Below, piece after piece: positions 1 through 9,600 of a stretch of DNA of 64,000 nucleotides. Position 1 is the stretch's first letter. Each line of letters opens with the position of its first letter. A model generated the notes under the pieces. That model had not been told where the DNA came from. It was given only the letters and a program-made list of their open reading frames with translations, and searched no databases. This stretch comes from CAYWXK01 sp964462515 (GTDB lineage: Bacteria; Planctomycetota; Phycisphaerae; Sedimentisphaerales; Anaerobacaceae), in the NCBI GenBank assembly GCA_964462515.1, contig CAYWXK010000020.1, forward strand, positions 1-64,000. Reading direction: 5' to 3'. Position numbers and translations under genes: made by a program.

Positions 1-623
1 AGGCATTCCTCTCGAAGGCCTTTATCATCGCGCTATTGATAGTGACGCTGATTATTGTGATTCAGTTCAACTCGCTGATGGTGACGCTGGTCATCATGAT
101 GACCGTAATTCTTTCGCTCATCGGGGCTCTGTTGGGTCTGCTGGTCTGCAACCTGCCGTTCGGCATAATCATGACGGGCATCGGCGTCATCAGTCTGGCC
201 GGCGTCGTGGTAAATAATGCGATTGTGCTGCTGGACTACACGCGAAAGTTGCAGCAGCGAGGGATGGACTTGGTCTCGGCCGCCGCCGAGGCAGGCGTCA
301 CGCGACTGCGGCCCGTGCTCCTGACGGCCGGCACCACGGTCATCGGCCTCATCCCGATGGCAGTCGGCATCTCGTATGATTTCCACACGTTCTCGTGGGC
401 GACCAAGAGCGAGTCCACCCAGTTCTGGCAGAACATGGCGGTAGTGGTGATATTCGGTTTGAGCTTCGCTACTATCCTGACTCTGGTTGTGGTTCCCTCA
501 CTCTATGTGATGCTTAGTCGTCTTTCCGTCCGGCTGGGATTCAAAACATCATACGCTGCACGTCCAACGGAAGAATCCATACAGCCTGCCAGTGTCTTGA
601 CATACGAACCATCGGCAAAATGA
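1..623 (+). CDS. RND efflux pump inner-membrane subunit, C-terminal part (cut by window start)
   Basis: The reading frame is open to the first base, so the gene begins upstream of the window; about 206 C-terminal residues are visible. They form the last membrane helices of an AcrB/HAE1-type proton-driven exporter. The helix carrying VVVNNAIVLLDY corresponds to the TM10 motif, followed by a TRLRPVLLTA loop and two further hydrophobic helices. The TM10 lysine of AcrB is replaced by Asn, as in many environmental HAE1 proteins and in the second pump at 1950. The last residues after VMLSRL are a hydrophilic tail whose end runs into a fragment of another RND gene (see 611-697), so the terminus may have been altered by rearrangement. 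The substrate cannot be told. Confidence 0.9.
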   Translation, partial: AFLSKAFIIALLIVTLIIVIQFNSLMVTLVIMMTVILSLIGALLGLLVCNLPFGIIMTGIGVISLAGVVVNNAIVLLDYTRKLQQRGMDLVSAAAEAGVTRLRPVLLTAGTTVIGLIPMAVGISYDFHTFSWATKSESTQFWQNMAVVVIFGLSFATILTLVVVPSLYVMLSRLSVRLGFKTSYAARPTEESIQPASVLTYEPSAK

Positions 624-697
624 TAGAGACCTTTTTTGCCGGCACGACGGCAACCAGATACCGTGCAAAAGGCGATGGGCACTTTGACGAAGTTTGA
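611..697 (+). pseudogene. Fragment of an RND pump gene (central porter region)
   Basis: Read from base 611 in the frame next to that of the preceding gene, this stretch encodes IGKMIETFFAGTTATRYR and a few more residues before a stop at 695-697. The intact pump at 1950-5039 has IGKTIETFFAGTTATRYR at 4164-4229 (residues about 739-760), identical at roughly 20 of 22 positions. The fragment therefore comes from the middle of a homologous pump gene, not from its 3' end. It overlaps the last four codons of the upstream gene in another frame. It has no start of its own and is best read as a rearrangement scar. Confidence 0.75.
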
Positions 698-750
698 ATC
701 GCCTGGGTCTAAGGATAGGATTAAGAATAATGAATCGCAAACTGCAAAAG

Positions 751-780
751 AAACCCCGCCTGCCGGACGGGCAGGGGTTT
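751..780. repeat. GC-rich imperfect hairpin between the two pump loci
   Basis: AAACC and CCTGCC on the left can pair with GGCAGG and GGTTT on the right, around a short loop with a three-base bulge. No T-run follows, so it is not a standard intrinsic terminator. It resembles the other GCC/GGC palindromes of this window at 13.3, 14.9, 26.8, 31.3 and 56.0 kb. Confidence 0.5.
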
Positions 781-816
781 CGACAGATTATGGTGAATAA
801 GAACAGGGCATAGAAA

Positions 817-1953
817 ATGAAGATAGTCAGGAGAGTTTTATACTGGATAGTAGCGATTGGGCTGGTGTTTGCCGCGTTCTGGTTCGGCTTTACTCGTAAA
901 TCGCCTCACAAGCAGGAGCAGAAGAGAGTTGTTCCAGTTGAGGTCGAGATGGTGAGCACCGGTTCGATAGAGAAGACCATAGAGCTGACCGGCTGGATAA
1001 AAGCAAACCAGGTTGTGGATATAGCATCCAAAGTGGCTGGAAGGGTCGAATCTCTGCGGATTGCATCTGAGCAGGGAAATTCTATCCCGGTAGAAGAGGG
1101 CGTAGTTGTTAAGAGAGGTCAGCAGCTTGCTGTTATCGACCACGATGTTTATGTTGCACAGGTGGCGGCAGCTCAAGCTACTGTTGATGCACGACAAGTT
1201 GAGCTTGCCGATGCTGAGCGCGAAAAGAAACGGATGGTCGCCTTATATGAGGGCGGCTCGGCTACGGAGCAAAGCAGGGACAAAACCGTCACGGCAGCAC
1301 AGTTGGCGGCGACAAGTCTGGATATGGCCAAAGCAAATTTGGAGCTGGCGCAAATAAACCTGCGAGAGTCCACGATTGTTTCGCCGATTGACGGTGTAGT
1401 TACGACTAAACATATCGACGAAGGCAATCTAATTAGGATAGGTGACCGGCTTGTTACCGTTGCTGATATGAAGACCGTAAAGATAATCGTGACTGTTGCG
1501 GAAAAATATGGAAGTGAGATTGCTGCCGGGATGCCCGCCAGAATCAAGGTCGATGCATTTGCAGCAAAGATATTTGATGCGAACGTATATTCCGTCTATC
1601 CGGCTCTGGACCCCCAGACACATACTACGCAGATAGAGATTCGCCTTGATAATAGCGAAATGCTGCTTAAGCCCGGAATGTTTGCGAGAGTAACTTTGGT
1701 TACTCAGGCCAAAAAAGATGTGGTTATTGTTTCTCGTGATGTGGTGCTCGGCGGCAAAATAGATGAGCCTTATATATATGTGGTGGAAGGCAACGTTGCA
1801 CACAAGCGGGTTGTGAAACTCGGCATTGTTCAATCTGACAGGTGCGAGATAACTGATGGGTTAAAAGCCGGTGAAACTTTGGTGGTCAACGGAATGCACT
1901 TTCTGGCCGAAGGCAGTAGTGTTGAGATTGTGCGTTTAGAGGACATAAAATGA
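817..1953 (+). CDS. RND efflux periplasmic adaptor (membrane fusion protein)
   Basis: A 378-residue HlyD/AcrA-family adaptor that would link the inner-membrane pump to an outer-membrane channel. Residues about 7-25 form an N-terminal membrane anchor or uncleaved signal. The first half of the lipoyl (barrel-sandwich) domain lies near 60-115, an alpha-helical hairpin rich in Ala, Glu and Lys near 115-185, and the second lipoyl half, containing SPIDGVV and GDRLVTV, near 188-222. Beta-barrel and membrane-proximal domains follow. The stop overlaps the start of the pump gene by ATGA, so the two are translationally coupled. No TolC-like gene is present in the window. Confidence 0.93.
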   Translation: MKIVRRVLYWIVAIGLVFAAFWFGFTRKSPHKQEQKRVVPVEVEMVSTGSIEKTIELTGWIKANQVVDIASKVAGRVESLRIASEQGNSIPVEEGVVVKRGQQLAVIDHDVYVAQVAAAQATVDARQVELADAEREKKRMVALYEGGSATEQSRDKTVTAAQLAATSLDMAKANLELAQINLRESTIVSPIDGVVTTKHIDEGNLIRIGDRLVTVADMKTVKIIVTVAEKYGSEIAAGMPARIKVDAFAAKIFDANVYSVYPALDPQTHTTQIEIRLDNSEMLLKPGMFARVTLVTQAKKDVVIVSRDVVLGGKIDEPYIYVVEGNVAHKRVVKLGIVQSDRCEITDGLKAGETLVVNGMHFLAEGSSVEIVRLEDIK

Positions 1954-4900
1954 AGCTTGCACAATTTTCTGTGAACAGGCCTGTAACTACGGTGATGATA
2001 TTTATCGCCGGTATTGTTCTCGGTCTTGTGTCGTTGATGAGTTTGGGCATCGATTTGATTCCGGACTTTGAGATACCGGCGGTAAGTGTTATGACTGCTT
2101 ATGAGGGGGCCGGGCCGGAGGAGATTGAGACACTTATAACTGAGCCGCTCGAAGATGCTTTGAGCACCATTTCCGGCGTGGATGAAGTGATTTCACTGTC
2201 AAAAGAGGGTCTGTCGGCAATAACGCTGAGGTTCAAGTGGGGTCAGCACATAGATGAGACCATCAACGATGTTCGCGACAAAATAGACCAGGCCAAGGTG
2301 ATTATGCCTGAGGAGGCGGATGAGCCGGCCGTCATTAAGTTTGATATTGCTATGTCGCCAATACTGATTATTGCTATTACGGCCCAGGAAAGTTATCCGA
2401 ACTTGCGGACAATCATTAAAGACAATATTGTTGACCCGCTTAAGCGAGTTAAGGGAGTTGCATCGGCGTTTGAGCGGGGTGGACTCTTAAGGCAGATTCG
2501 AATCGATATTGACCATGACAGGCTGACAGCATTGAATTTGTCGGTTACGCAGATAAATGCGGCACTTGCCGCTGCGAATATGAGCATACCCGGCGGCAAC
2601 ATCAAAAGCGGTTACAAGGATTATCTTTTGCGGACGCCCGAGGAATTCACAAGCGCCGAAGAAGCGGCAGAGCTGGTGATTGCACAGCGTAACGGCATAG
2701 CGATAAAGCTAAAAGATGTTGCCGATGTGAGGGACTTTTTCGAGGAGCGAACTTATGATGTGCGCATCAACGGAAAGAGGGGAATGGCAATATTTATCCA
2801 GAAGCAAAGCGGTGAAAATACCGTGGCAGTAACGCGGGCGGTAAGAGAGGAGCTTGAGCAGATAAAAGGAAATCTGCCACCCGATGTTGAATACAGGGTT
2901 GTTATGGATAATTCCGAGTTCATTCTTTCTTCGGTGTATAATCTGCGCGACAACGTTTTCTGGGCGATTGTTTTCGTCGGCTTTGTTATTCTGTTTTTCC
3001 TTCGTAATCTGCGGGCAAGTATCATTGTTGCCTTTTCAATTCCGACCTCGCTTGTAATTACGTTTTTCCTGATGTATCTGGCTGGCTACACAATCAATAC
3101 CACGACACTGGCAGCTCTGGCTGTGGCGGTGGGCGAGGTAGTGGATAACGCCATTGTTGTTGTCGATAACATTCATCGCCATCGCCAGAAAGGCCAGAGA
3201 CTGATAGAAAGTGCTATTTTCGGAACCAGTGAAGTTGGCGTGGCAGTGATGGCATCAACGCTGACGACGATTGCGATATTTTTGCCTATCGTGTTTATTG
3301 GCGGCATCACGAAGATATTTTTCGGCCAGTTTGCAATGATTATGGTGATGGCCCTGGGAGCATCACTGTTCACGGCTATTATGCTGGTGCCGATGCTATG
3401 CTCAAAGTTTCTTAAAATGGAAGAAGAAGGCTCCCGAAAATTTGCGATTCGGCTATTTTTTTATGCGGGTGAGAAGGTCCTGACGTGGATTGAAGACATC
3501 TATGTGAAATTTCTTAATTGGTCGCTGGTTAACCGCAAAACAGTTCTTGTTTCTTGCGTAGTTATATTTGTTGGTTGTTTAGGTCTGGTGAAATTTGTCG
3601 GCAAGGAGTTTTTCCCGGAGGAAGACCAGAACAGGGTAATGGCAAATTTTGAGCTGCCTGTGGGAATGCGTTATGAAAGAACAGGACAGGTTGCAGCGCA
3701 GTTTGAGAAGATTGTTGAAAAGAACGTGCCTGAGAAAAGAGACGCTTTTGCACGCTGGGGTGTCTATGGTTCTGCAGCGGGCGGCTACTTTGCCACAACC
3801 GAAGAGACTTACAACGGCATTATGTTTATAGGCCTGGTGCCGAAGCTGGAGCGCAAAGCCTCGCCGAGAGATGTAATAGAGCGGCTTCGCAAAATTACCG
3901 ACAGGATGCCTGGCACGACCGTGCGCTATAGTGCCGAGGACCCGCTGCAGGCAATGGTTTTTGGCGGTGGGGCAAAACTATCTATCGAGCTATATGGTCA
4001 TAACCTGTCCGATGCGACTGATTATGCTAATGCGGTAAAAGCGGCGATAGAACGTATTGATGGCGTCAGCGATGTTGAAATCAGCAGAAAAGAAGAAAAG
4101 CCTGAGCTTAAGATTACCATTGACCGCCAGAAGGCCTCGAAGCTCGGGCTTGATATACGAACTATCGGCAAAACAATTGAGACATTCTTTGCAGGCACGA
4201 CGGCGACCAGATACAGGGAGAAGGGCGATGAATATAACGTTGAGGTTCGGTTAAGACCTGAAGACCGCACCAAGCCGGAAGATTTGCGGGACGTCCTTGT
4301 AACCACGGCCGGCGGTGAGCAAATCAGCCTCGCTAATATCGCGACTATTGAGCAAGGTGAGGGGCTGACAAAGATTGAGCGTAAGGACCAGGCCCGTTAT
4401 GTTACGGTTTCCGGCGATATTGCGGGCAGAGACCTCGGCTCTATTGTGGCGGATGCAAAGAAGGCGATAGACAAGCTCCCGGCGCCGCCCGGATTTAGCT
4501 ATAAGTTTGCAGGAGCCGAGAAGGAAAGGAAAGAAGCATTCCGGTGGCTGATTATAGCTACGGCTCTGGGGATGGTGCTGGTCTATATGGTGATGGCCTC
4601 GCAGTTTGAGTCATACCGCGACCCCTTCATTATATTTCTGTCGGTGCCGTTCGGCATTGTCGGAGTGGTTGTGGCTCTGGCGATTACCGGTTTTCCAATG
4701 AACATTGTAACGTTTATCGCATTGATTTTGCTTGTGGGCCTTGTGGTCAACAACGGGATTGTGCTAATTAGCTTTATCGGGATTCTTCGTCATAGGGGGT
4801 ACGATACCTACAGAGCAATTATTGAAGGCGGGCGGAGCAGGCTGCGGCCAATCTTAAGCACTACTTTGACTACGCTGCTGGGTCTGGCGCCGCTTATGTT

Positions 4901-5039
4901 CATCCGAGGAGGGGGCTCCGAAATATGGGTGCCGTTTGCCGTAACCAGCATAGGAGGTATGGCGCTCAGCACGCTTATCACGCTGGTTCTGATGCCGACT
5001 CTTTACAGTGTGTTTGAAGGCGTTAAAATTCAAAAATAG
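1950..5039 (+). CDS. RND efflux pump inner-membrane subunit (HAE1/AcrB family)
   Basis: At 1029 residues it has the full length of an AcrB-type transporter. TM1 is at about 11-31, there are two large periplasmic porter loops, and the TM4 motif GEVVDNAIVVVDN retains the first proton-relay Asp while the second Asp of the usual DD pair is Asn. The TM10 motif GLVVNNGIVLISF has Asn in place of the AcrB lysine. SRLRPILSTTLTTLLG and LSTLITLVLMPTLYSVFE form the usual C-terminal end. It overlaps its adaptor gene by 4 bases. The TAG stop is the first three bases of a dispersed inverted repeat (5037-5120). It probably exports lipophilic compounds, but the substrate is not readable. Confidence 0.95.
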   Translation: MKLAQFSVNRPVTTVMIFIAGIVLGLVSLMSLGIDLIPDFEIPAVSVMTAYEGAGPEEIETLITEPLEDALSTISGVDEVISLSKEGLSAITLRFKWGQHIDETINDVRDKIDQAKVIMPEEADEPAVIKFDIAMSPILIIAITAQESYPNLRTIIKDNIVDPLKRVKGVASAFERGGLLRQIRIDIDHDRLTALNLSVTQINAALAAANMSIPGGNIKSGYKDYLLRTPEEFTSAEEAAELVIAQRNGIAIKLKDVADVRDFFEERTYDVRINGKRGMAIFIQKQSGENTVAVTRAVREELEQIKGNLPPDVEYRVVMDNSEFILSSVYNLRDNVFWAIVFVGFVILFFLRNLRASIIVAFSIPTSLVITFFLMYLAGYTINTTTLAALAVAVGEVVDNAIVVVDNIHRHRQKGQRLIESAIFGTSEVGVAVMASTLTTIAIFLPIVFIGGITKIFFGQFAMIMVMALGASLFTAIMLVPMLCSKFLKMEEEGSRKFAIRLFFYAGEKVLTWIEDIYVKFLNWSLVNRKTVLVSCVVIFVGCLGLVKFVGKEFFPEEDQNRVMANFELPVGMRYERTGQVAAQFEKIVEKNVPEKRDAFARWGVYGSAAGGYFATTEETYNGIMFIGLVPKLERKASPRDVIERLRKITDRMPGTTVRYSAEDPLQAMVFGGGAKLSIELYGHNLSDATDYANAVKAAIERIDGVSDVEISRKEEKPELKITIDRQKASKLGLDIRTIGKTIETFFAGTTATRYREKGDEYNVEVRLRPEDRTKPEDLRDVLVTTAGGEQISLANIATIEQGEGLTKIERKDQARYVTVSGDIAGRDLGSIVADAKKAIDKLPAPPGFSYKFAGAEKERKEAFRWLIIATALGMVLVYMVMASQFESYRDPFIIFLSVPFGIVGVVVALAITGFPMNIVTFIALILLVGLVVNNGIVLISFIGILRHRGYDTYRAIIEGGRSRLRPILSTTLTTLLGLAPLMFIRGGGSEIWVPFAVTSIGGMALSTLITLVLMPTLYSVFEGVKIQK

Positions 5040-5120
5040 CCACGAAGGCACAAGGGCACAAAGAAAAAGGAAAGTTAAAAAATATAAGTGAGTTTTAGTA
5101 TCCTAGTGCCTTGGTGGCAA
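5037..5120. repeat. Inverted repeat family A, copy 1
   Basis: The element begins TAGCCACGAAGGCAC and ends GTGCCTTGGTGGCA, with an AT-rich centre; its ends are near-perfect inverted repeats. It supplies the TAG stop of the pump gene. Copy 2 lies 145 bases downstream and is nearly identical. Related copies are at 25350, 40357 and, as half copies, 29507, 57398 and 63952. Confidence 0.9.
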
Positions 5121-5181
5121 AGAGTAAAAAAAGCATAAAATTGCAAAAATGACCAGTGGTCGGTTCGCTAATTGGTGAAAA

Positions 5182-5265
5182 TAGCCACGAAGGCACAAGG
5201 GCACAAAGAAAAATGAAAGTTAAAAAATATAAGTGAGTTTTAGTGTCCCGGTGCCTTGGTGGCAA
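5182..5265. repeat. Inverted repeat family A, copy 2
   Basis: Same left and right arms and the same AT-rich centre as copy 1, with only a few differences by eye. The GGCAAAGGA just after its right arm may act as the ribosome-binding region of the PII-like gene that starts at 5282. Confidence 0.9.
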
Positions 5266-5281
5266 AGGATGATGGCTGATC

Positions 5282-5572
5282 ATGAAGGCTGTTTTAATTG
5301 TATATAATGCTGCAATAGATAGCGATGTAAATGAGGCTCTGGAGTCCGCCGGGATTAGCTTTTACACGAAGGCAACCGGTGTTTTAGGCCGTGGCGAGCT
5401 AAGTGAGCCGCATTTGAACATAGAGGTCTGGCCGGAAACTAATACTGCCGCTTTTATTGTTACGGATGACCTTAAAGCCAGGCAGATAATGGAGTTAGTG
5501 CGGCAAATGCGGCAAAAATTGGGTTCGGAGGGTATTAAAGCATTTATGTGGCAGATAGAGGATGTTACCTGA
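5282..5572 (+). CDS. PII-like protein, PG0541-type transporter-associated family
   Basis: A 96-residue protein with the alternating beta-alpha-beta pattern of the PII/GlnB-like fold. The segments YNAAIDSDVNEAL, GRGELSEPHLNIEVWPETN and VTDDLKARQIMELV match what I recall of the PG0541 family, which sits beside RND pumps in many anaerobes. A role in sensing or tuning the adjacent pump is plausible but unproven. It has no signal peptide and would be cytosolic. It follows the pump gene with only the two family A repeats between them, so read-through transcription is possible. Confidence 0.75.
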   Translation: MKAVLIVYNAAIDSDVNEALESAGISFYTKATGVLGRGELSEPHLNIEVWPETNTAAFIVTDDLKARQIMELVRQMRQKLGSEGIKAFMWQIEDVT

Positions 5573-5665
5573 TTAAAATCAAAGATTAAAATCCAAAATG
5601 AAAAATTGTTGAATTTCCATAATTTTGATTTTTGCACTTTGATTTTTGATGTATAATATAAAGTT
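5573..5665. repeat. AT-rich TTTTGATTTTTGCA-type repeat, possible promoter of the next gene
   Basis: This 93-base spacer contains AATCAAAGATTAAAATCCAAAATG and, towards its right end, TTTTTGCACTTTGATTTTTG, which can fold back on each other. A similar block lies at 13285-13388. A TATAAT hexamer at 5652-5657 is only 8 bases before the ATG of the lactonase-like gene, so any promoter here would give an almost leaderless transcript; that part is a weak call. Confidence 0.45.
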
Positions 5666-6421
5666 ATGGCGACCGCTACTGGACATAAGCCAAACGTTGA
5701 AATCGTCTCCAACCCCGAGGGCCTTGCACAAAGATGCGTTGAGCTTTTTGTCGCTGATGCACAAAAGGCGATAAAAGCAAGGAATGTTTTCTATGTTGCC
5801 ATATCGGGGGGGCATACGCCGATGCGTTTTTTTCAATTGCTTGGTGAGATTCCAAGGGCAAAATCTCCGGCCTGGGAAAAGATACAATTGTTCTGGGTTG
5901 ATGAGAGGTATGTGCCGCTGGATTCACCCTGGAGCAATTACAAGCTGGCTGCCGACACTTTTTTGACTAAGGTTGCCATCCCTCCGCAGAATGTTCACAG
6001 GATTGACACCACATACAGCGATTTGGCGACTGCAGCACGCCATTATGAGCAGACCATTCGCAAAGTTTTTGGTCTGGAAGAAAATCAAACTCCGGCGTTT
6101 GACCTGATTGTGCTGGGGATGGGTGCCCAGGGTTATGCCGGGTCACTATTTCCAAACTGTTTCGCACCCTTTGATACTGACGAGTTGGCCTGCGTTGTCT
6201 ATGCTTTAGACGCCAAACTTAATCGAATAACGCTGACGCATCCGGTTTTACGTGCTGCGTCACATCTGGCGTTGTTGGTGTCGGGAAAAGAAAAGGCGGG
6301 CATCCTGAAAGAAGTCCTGACCAGCGAGCCGGATGAAGTCAGGTTCCCCATTCACACCCTTTGGTCTATCCTCGATAAAATCACCTGGCTGGTCGATAGC
6401 GAGGCAGCAAAAGCCATATAA
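5666..6421 (+). CDS. pgl: 6-phosphogluconolactonase family protein (Pgl/DevB)
   Basis: A 251-residue protein of the NagB/6PGL fold, which hydrolyses 6-phosphogluconolactone in the oxidative pentose phosphate pathway. SGGHTP near residue 50 is the phosphate-binding loop, and FWVDERYVPLDSPWSNY and RITLTHPVL are family motifs. The region that usually reads GMGxDGHTASLFP is here GMGAQGYAGSLFPN, so the conserved Asp-Gly-His is lost. The fold assignment is firm, but activity on the usual substrate is doubtful. The gene stands alone, convergent with secDF, and no zwf or gnd is nearby. Confidence 0.85.
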   Translation: MATATGHKPNVEIVSNPEGLAQRCVELFVADAQKAIKARNVFYVAISGGHTPMRFFQLLGEIPRAKSPAWEKIQLFWVDERYVPLDSPWSNYKLAADTFLTKVAIPPQNVHRIDTTYSDLATAARHYEQTIRKVFGLEENQTPAFDLIVLGMGAQGYAGSLFPNCFAPFDTDELACVVYALDAKLNRITLTHPVLRAASHLALLVSGKEKAGILKEVLTSEPDEVRFPIHTLWSILDKITWLVDSEAAKAI

Positions 6422-6452
6422 TTTGCAGAGGTTTGGGCCGGAGGGTAGATTC

Positions 6453-6595
6453 CCACGTCTTTACAGACGTGGCACTTACTGTTTCAGGCTTCGCCTGTCC
6501 AGCAACTCCGTTGCTGGAAACTGCTCTCACCCCCGCCTTCACAGGCGGGGAACTCACGCCGGATTAGAAAAACGACTTCCTTTTCTAACAGGGTT
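6453..6595. repeat. Cluster of consecutive stem-loops between convergent genes
   Basis: Four short stem-loops follow one another: CCACGTCT/AGACGTGG (6453-6472), CAGGC/GCCTG (6485-6497), CCAGCAAC/GTTGCTGG (6499-6517) and CCCCGCC/GGCGGGG (6532-6550). AGAAAA can pair with TTTTCT shortly after. Loops are 3-5 bases. The cluster lies between the ends of pgl (+) and secDF (-), a typical site for REP/BIME-like elements, and may also help end both transcripts. Confidence 0.7.
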
Positions 6596-6608
6596 AGCCG
6601 GATACGAA

Positions 6609-9600
6609 TCACTGCCTGGCTTTTTCTTCTTTAGCTTTTGCTCCGAACAATAATATCGGAGCGGATATTGCGATGGATGAGTAGGTACCTAAGATAATGC
6701 CAAAAAGCATCGCAAAGTTGAAGCCTCGCAATCCCTTGCCTCCGAAGATGTACATTACCGTCACGACCAGAAGTGTAGTAATACCCGTCAGAAGGGTTCT
6801 TGAGAGAGTTTCGTTGATACTGTTATTGATAATCTGCGGTGTCAAGGCCACCCCCTTGCGGCGGTTCTCACGAATACGGTCGTAAATGACGATTGTGTCG
6901 TTGATTGAGTATCCAAGCAGTGTCAGGAATGCGGCTATCATAGCAAGGTCGATTTTGAAATCCCCGATGAGAAGTTTTTGGCCTATTGTTGTTGCGGCGA
7001 TGTAAGTGCAGGCGGTAACGACACCGACCGTAACACAAGTATCGTGAAATAATGTGACGATGGCACCGAAGCCGAAACGTAAATCTCCAAATCGAACCCA
7101 GATGTAAATCAGCATTGCAATCAGCGACAGGACAATGGCAATCAGTGCCTGCGTTTTTGCCACCTCGCCCACCGATGGGTCTATCTGTGTAACTCTTGGT
7201 AGTGACGTTTCCAGCTCGGCTGCGGCCAGAAGTTTGGTTTTCTCATTTTCCGCAAACCGTGTCCACTCATCCTCGGTGAGCTGGCGGAAAGCGGCTTCCG
7301 GATGGACACTTATATAAGCGAAGGACTTAACCGGCTGATTTGGCTCAATTGCTGTCAGGTCTGGATTCAATATCTTATAAGAATACCAATTCAGATTACG
7401 CATATCAGGTTTGAATCGCAGGTCGTTTATTCTTCGGTCGATTTCTTCGACTGTCGCAGCCCTTTCGATTTCGCAGGCAATTTTTATTCCGCCCACAAAA
7501 TCCACAAGCTCAGGATAAGAATCGACAAGCTGCTGGATGATTTTCTCCTCCAGCGTAATTTTCGGTCGCAGACTCTGCTGGATTTGAAGCTCCTCTGGAA
7601 AGGCCGTCAATATCGCATTGGTAACGATTTCGTCAACCTTCGGTTCTGATATGTTGGCATCCGGGAAAGCGGCCTTCAAAATGTCTGCTACTAAAAACGT
7701 GTTCAACTGACTTGTTGTTACGGTAATTGCACTATAATTTGGGTCATTGGGTGTTATGACAACATTGCTTAGTCTGCTGCCTCGTTGTTCTTCGGCCGTT
7801 TTGATTGCCGAGGTCAGCTTTTCGATTGCTTGACCCTCGCTTCTGTCTTCGACAGGAAGACGCGGGGGGAAGGTGACTGAGGCCTTAGTCTTATTTGTTT
7901 CCGTTGTGATTATCTCATATTCTTTGCCGGATGTTCCGATACTATAGACTGTCGCAGCAGCCAGGGCACGATTACCCGCATCGGCTCCCACCTTGCGGAT
8001 TTTATCTTCTACATCACCTCTTGTGAGATTGGCCTGGTCTTTTAGATTTATTTGAACTGCTGTTCCGCCGGTAAATTCAATGTCGTATTTGTTATTTTTC
8101 GCATCATCCCTTGTCAGAAATATGGTCACGCCACCGATGGTAAGTATTGCTGAAAGTGTAAAGAAGACCGGCCTGTATTTCATCCAGTTTATATTTGGTT
8201 TGCGTATCAGGTGCAGCATAACCAGATGGTCTTTTATGATTCGTTTGTTCAAAAGAAAATCAAAGATTGCCCGCGTTACAAACAGAGCGGTGAACAAGCT
8301 CGATGCAAGGCCGAGCATAAGGACGATGGCAAAGCCCCTTATATCTTCCGAGCCGACCCAGTAGAGGATTGCAGCGGTCAGAATTGTGGTTATGTTGGAA
8401 TCAAAAATGGCGCTGAACGCCCTTTCGTAGCCGTTTTTGATGGCTATTCTCAGCGATGAGCCTTTCTGCTGCTCTTCACGGATTCTTTCAAAGATAAGCA
8501 CGTTGGCATCTACGCTCATACCGATTGTCAGTATGGCGCCTGCGATACCGGGCAATGTAAAGGTCGCCCGAAGCAGGGCCATTATTGCCAGCGTAAACAG
8601 AAGGTTCATAAGCAGCGCCACATCTGCGATAGCGCCTCCAAGCGTATAATAAATAGCCATACAAAGGATTACACCGGTAAGGCCGATTAAGCCGGCCTTG
8701 ATGCCGCGGTCGCGGTTTTCTTCACCGATGGATGGACCGATGGTTCTTATGGAGATCGGCTGTTCGATGAGTCTGGCAGGTAAAGAGCCGGCACTTAGTT
8801 TGTTTATCATATCCTCCTGTGCTGTTTGGGTGTAACTGCCTGTTATTATACCCTGTCTGCGAATTCTGGATTGGATTGTAGGCGCTGATATTGCGATTTC
8901 ATCGAGCAGGATGCACAGCGGCCGGTCGATATTTTTGCCTGTAACGTTAAAGAATAAGCTGCCTCCTTTATCATCCAGTGTAAAACCAATTGCTCTGCGG
9001 CCCATCTCATCCTGAGAGGGTCTGGCTCCTTCGAGCTTCCACGCCTTCTGTTTGTCAGGGTTATATAGCAGCGTCTCGTTTTCCCTGTTGCTTGCCAAAA
9101 CGTATGACTTATCGCCAAATTGGGCGACAACAGAATTTTGTAAATTCCATTCTTTGATATTTTCTATTTCGCACCATAGGTATTTGTTATCTGATGCGTA
9201 CCTCGGTCCCTTTTCTTTAAGGGTATCAACATATCTTTTCATTTCATCGGCATCGACTTGCGGATGGCCTACGGTAGGCAGTATCCTGAATTCCAGTATG
9301 CCGCTGCCTTTCAGCATTCGCTGTAAATCCTTGGGGTCGTCAAGTCTGCCTCTAAAAGGCCGATACTCGTCGAATGCTGCGATGAGATTATTAATTTTGT
9401 CCGCCCGGTCGGGAAAATCGGTTTTGAGTTTTTCGAGGGTCTCTTTACGGTCAGGTGACTTGGGAGGCATTTCGAGACAGTAGTCTAACTGGTCAGAAGT
9501 CAAATTTAGTTTGTCGATGGTTTTTAATGCGTTTTTATACTGGATGTTCTTGCCGGTCTCGGGGTCGGTCAACTGTTCAACAACTTTGGACCATTGAACG

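Noticed and set aside
6453..6595. Possible riboswitch or structured RNA
   Set aside because: The hairpins are independent palindromes lying beyond the 3' ends of two convergent genes; no known aptamer core is seen.
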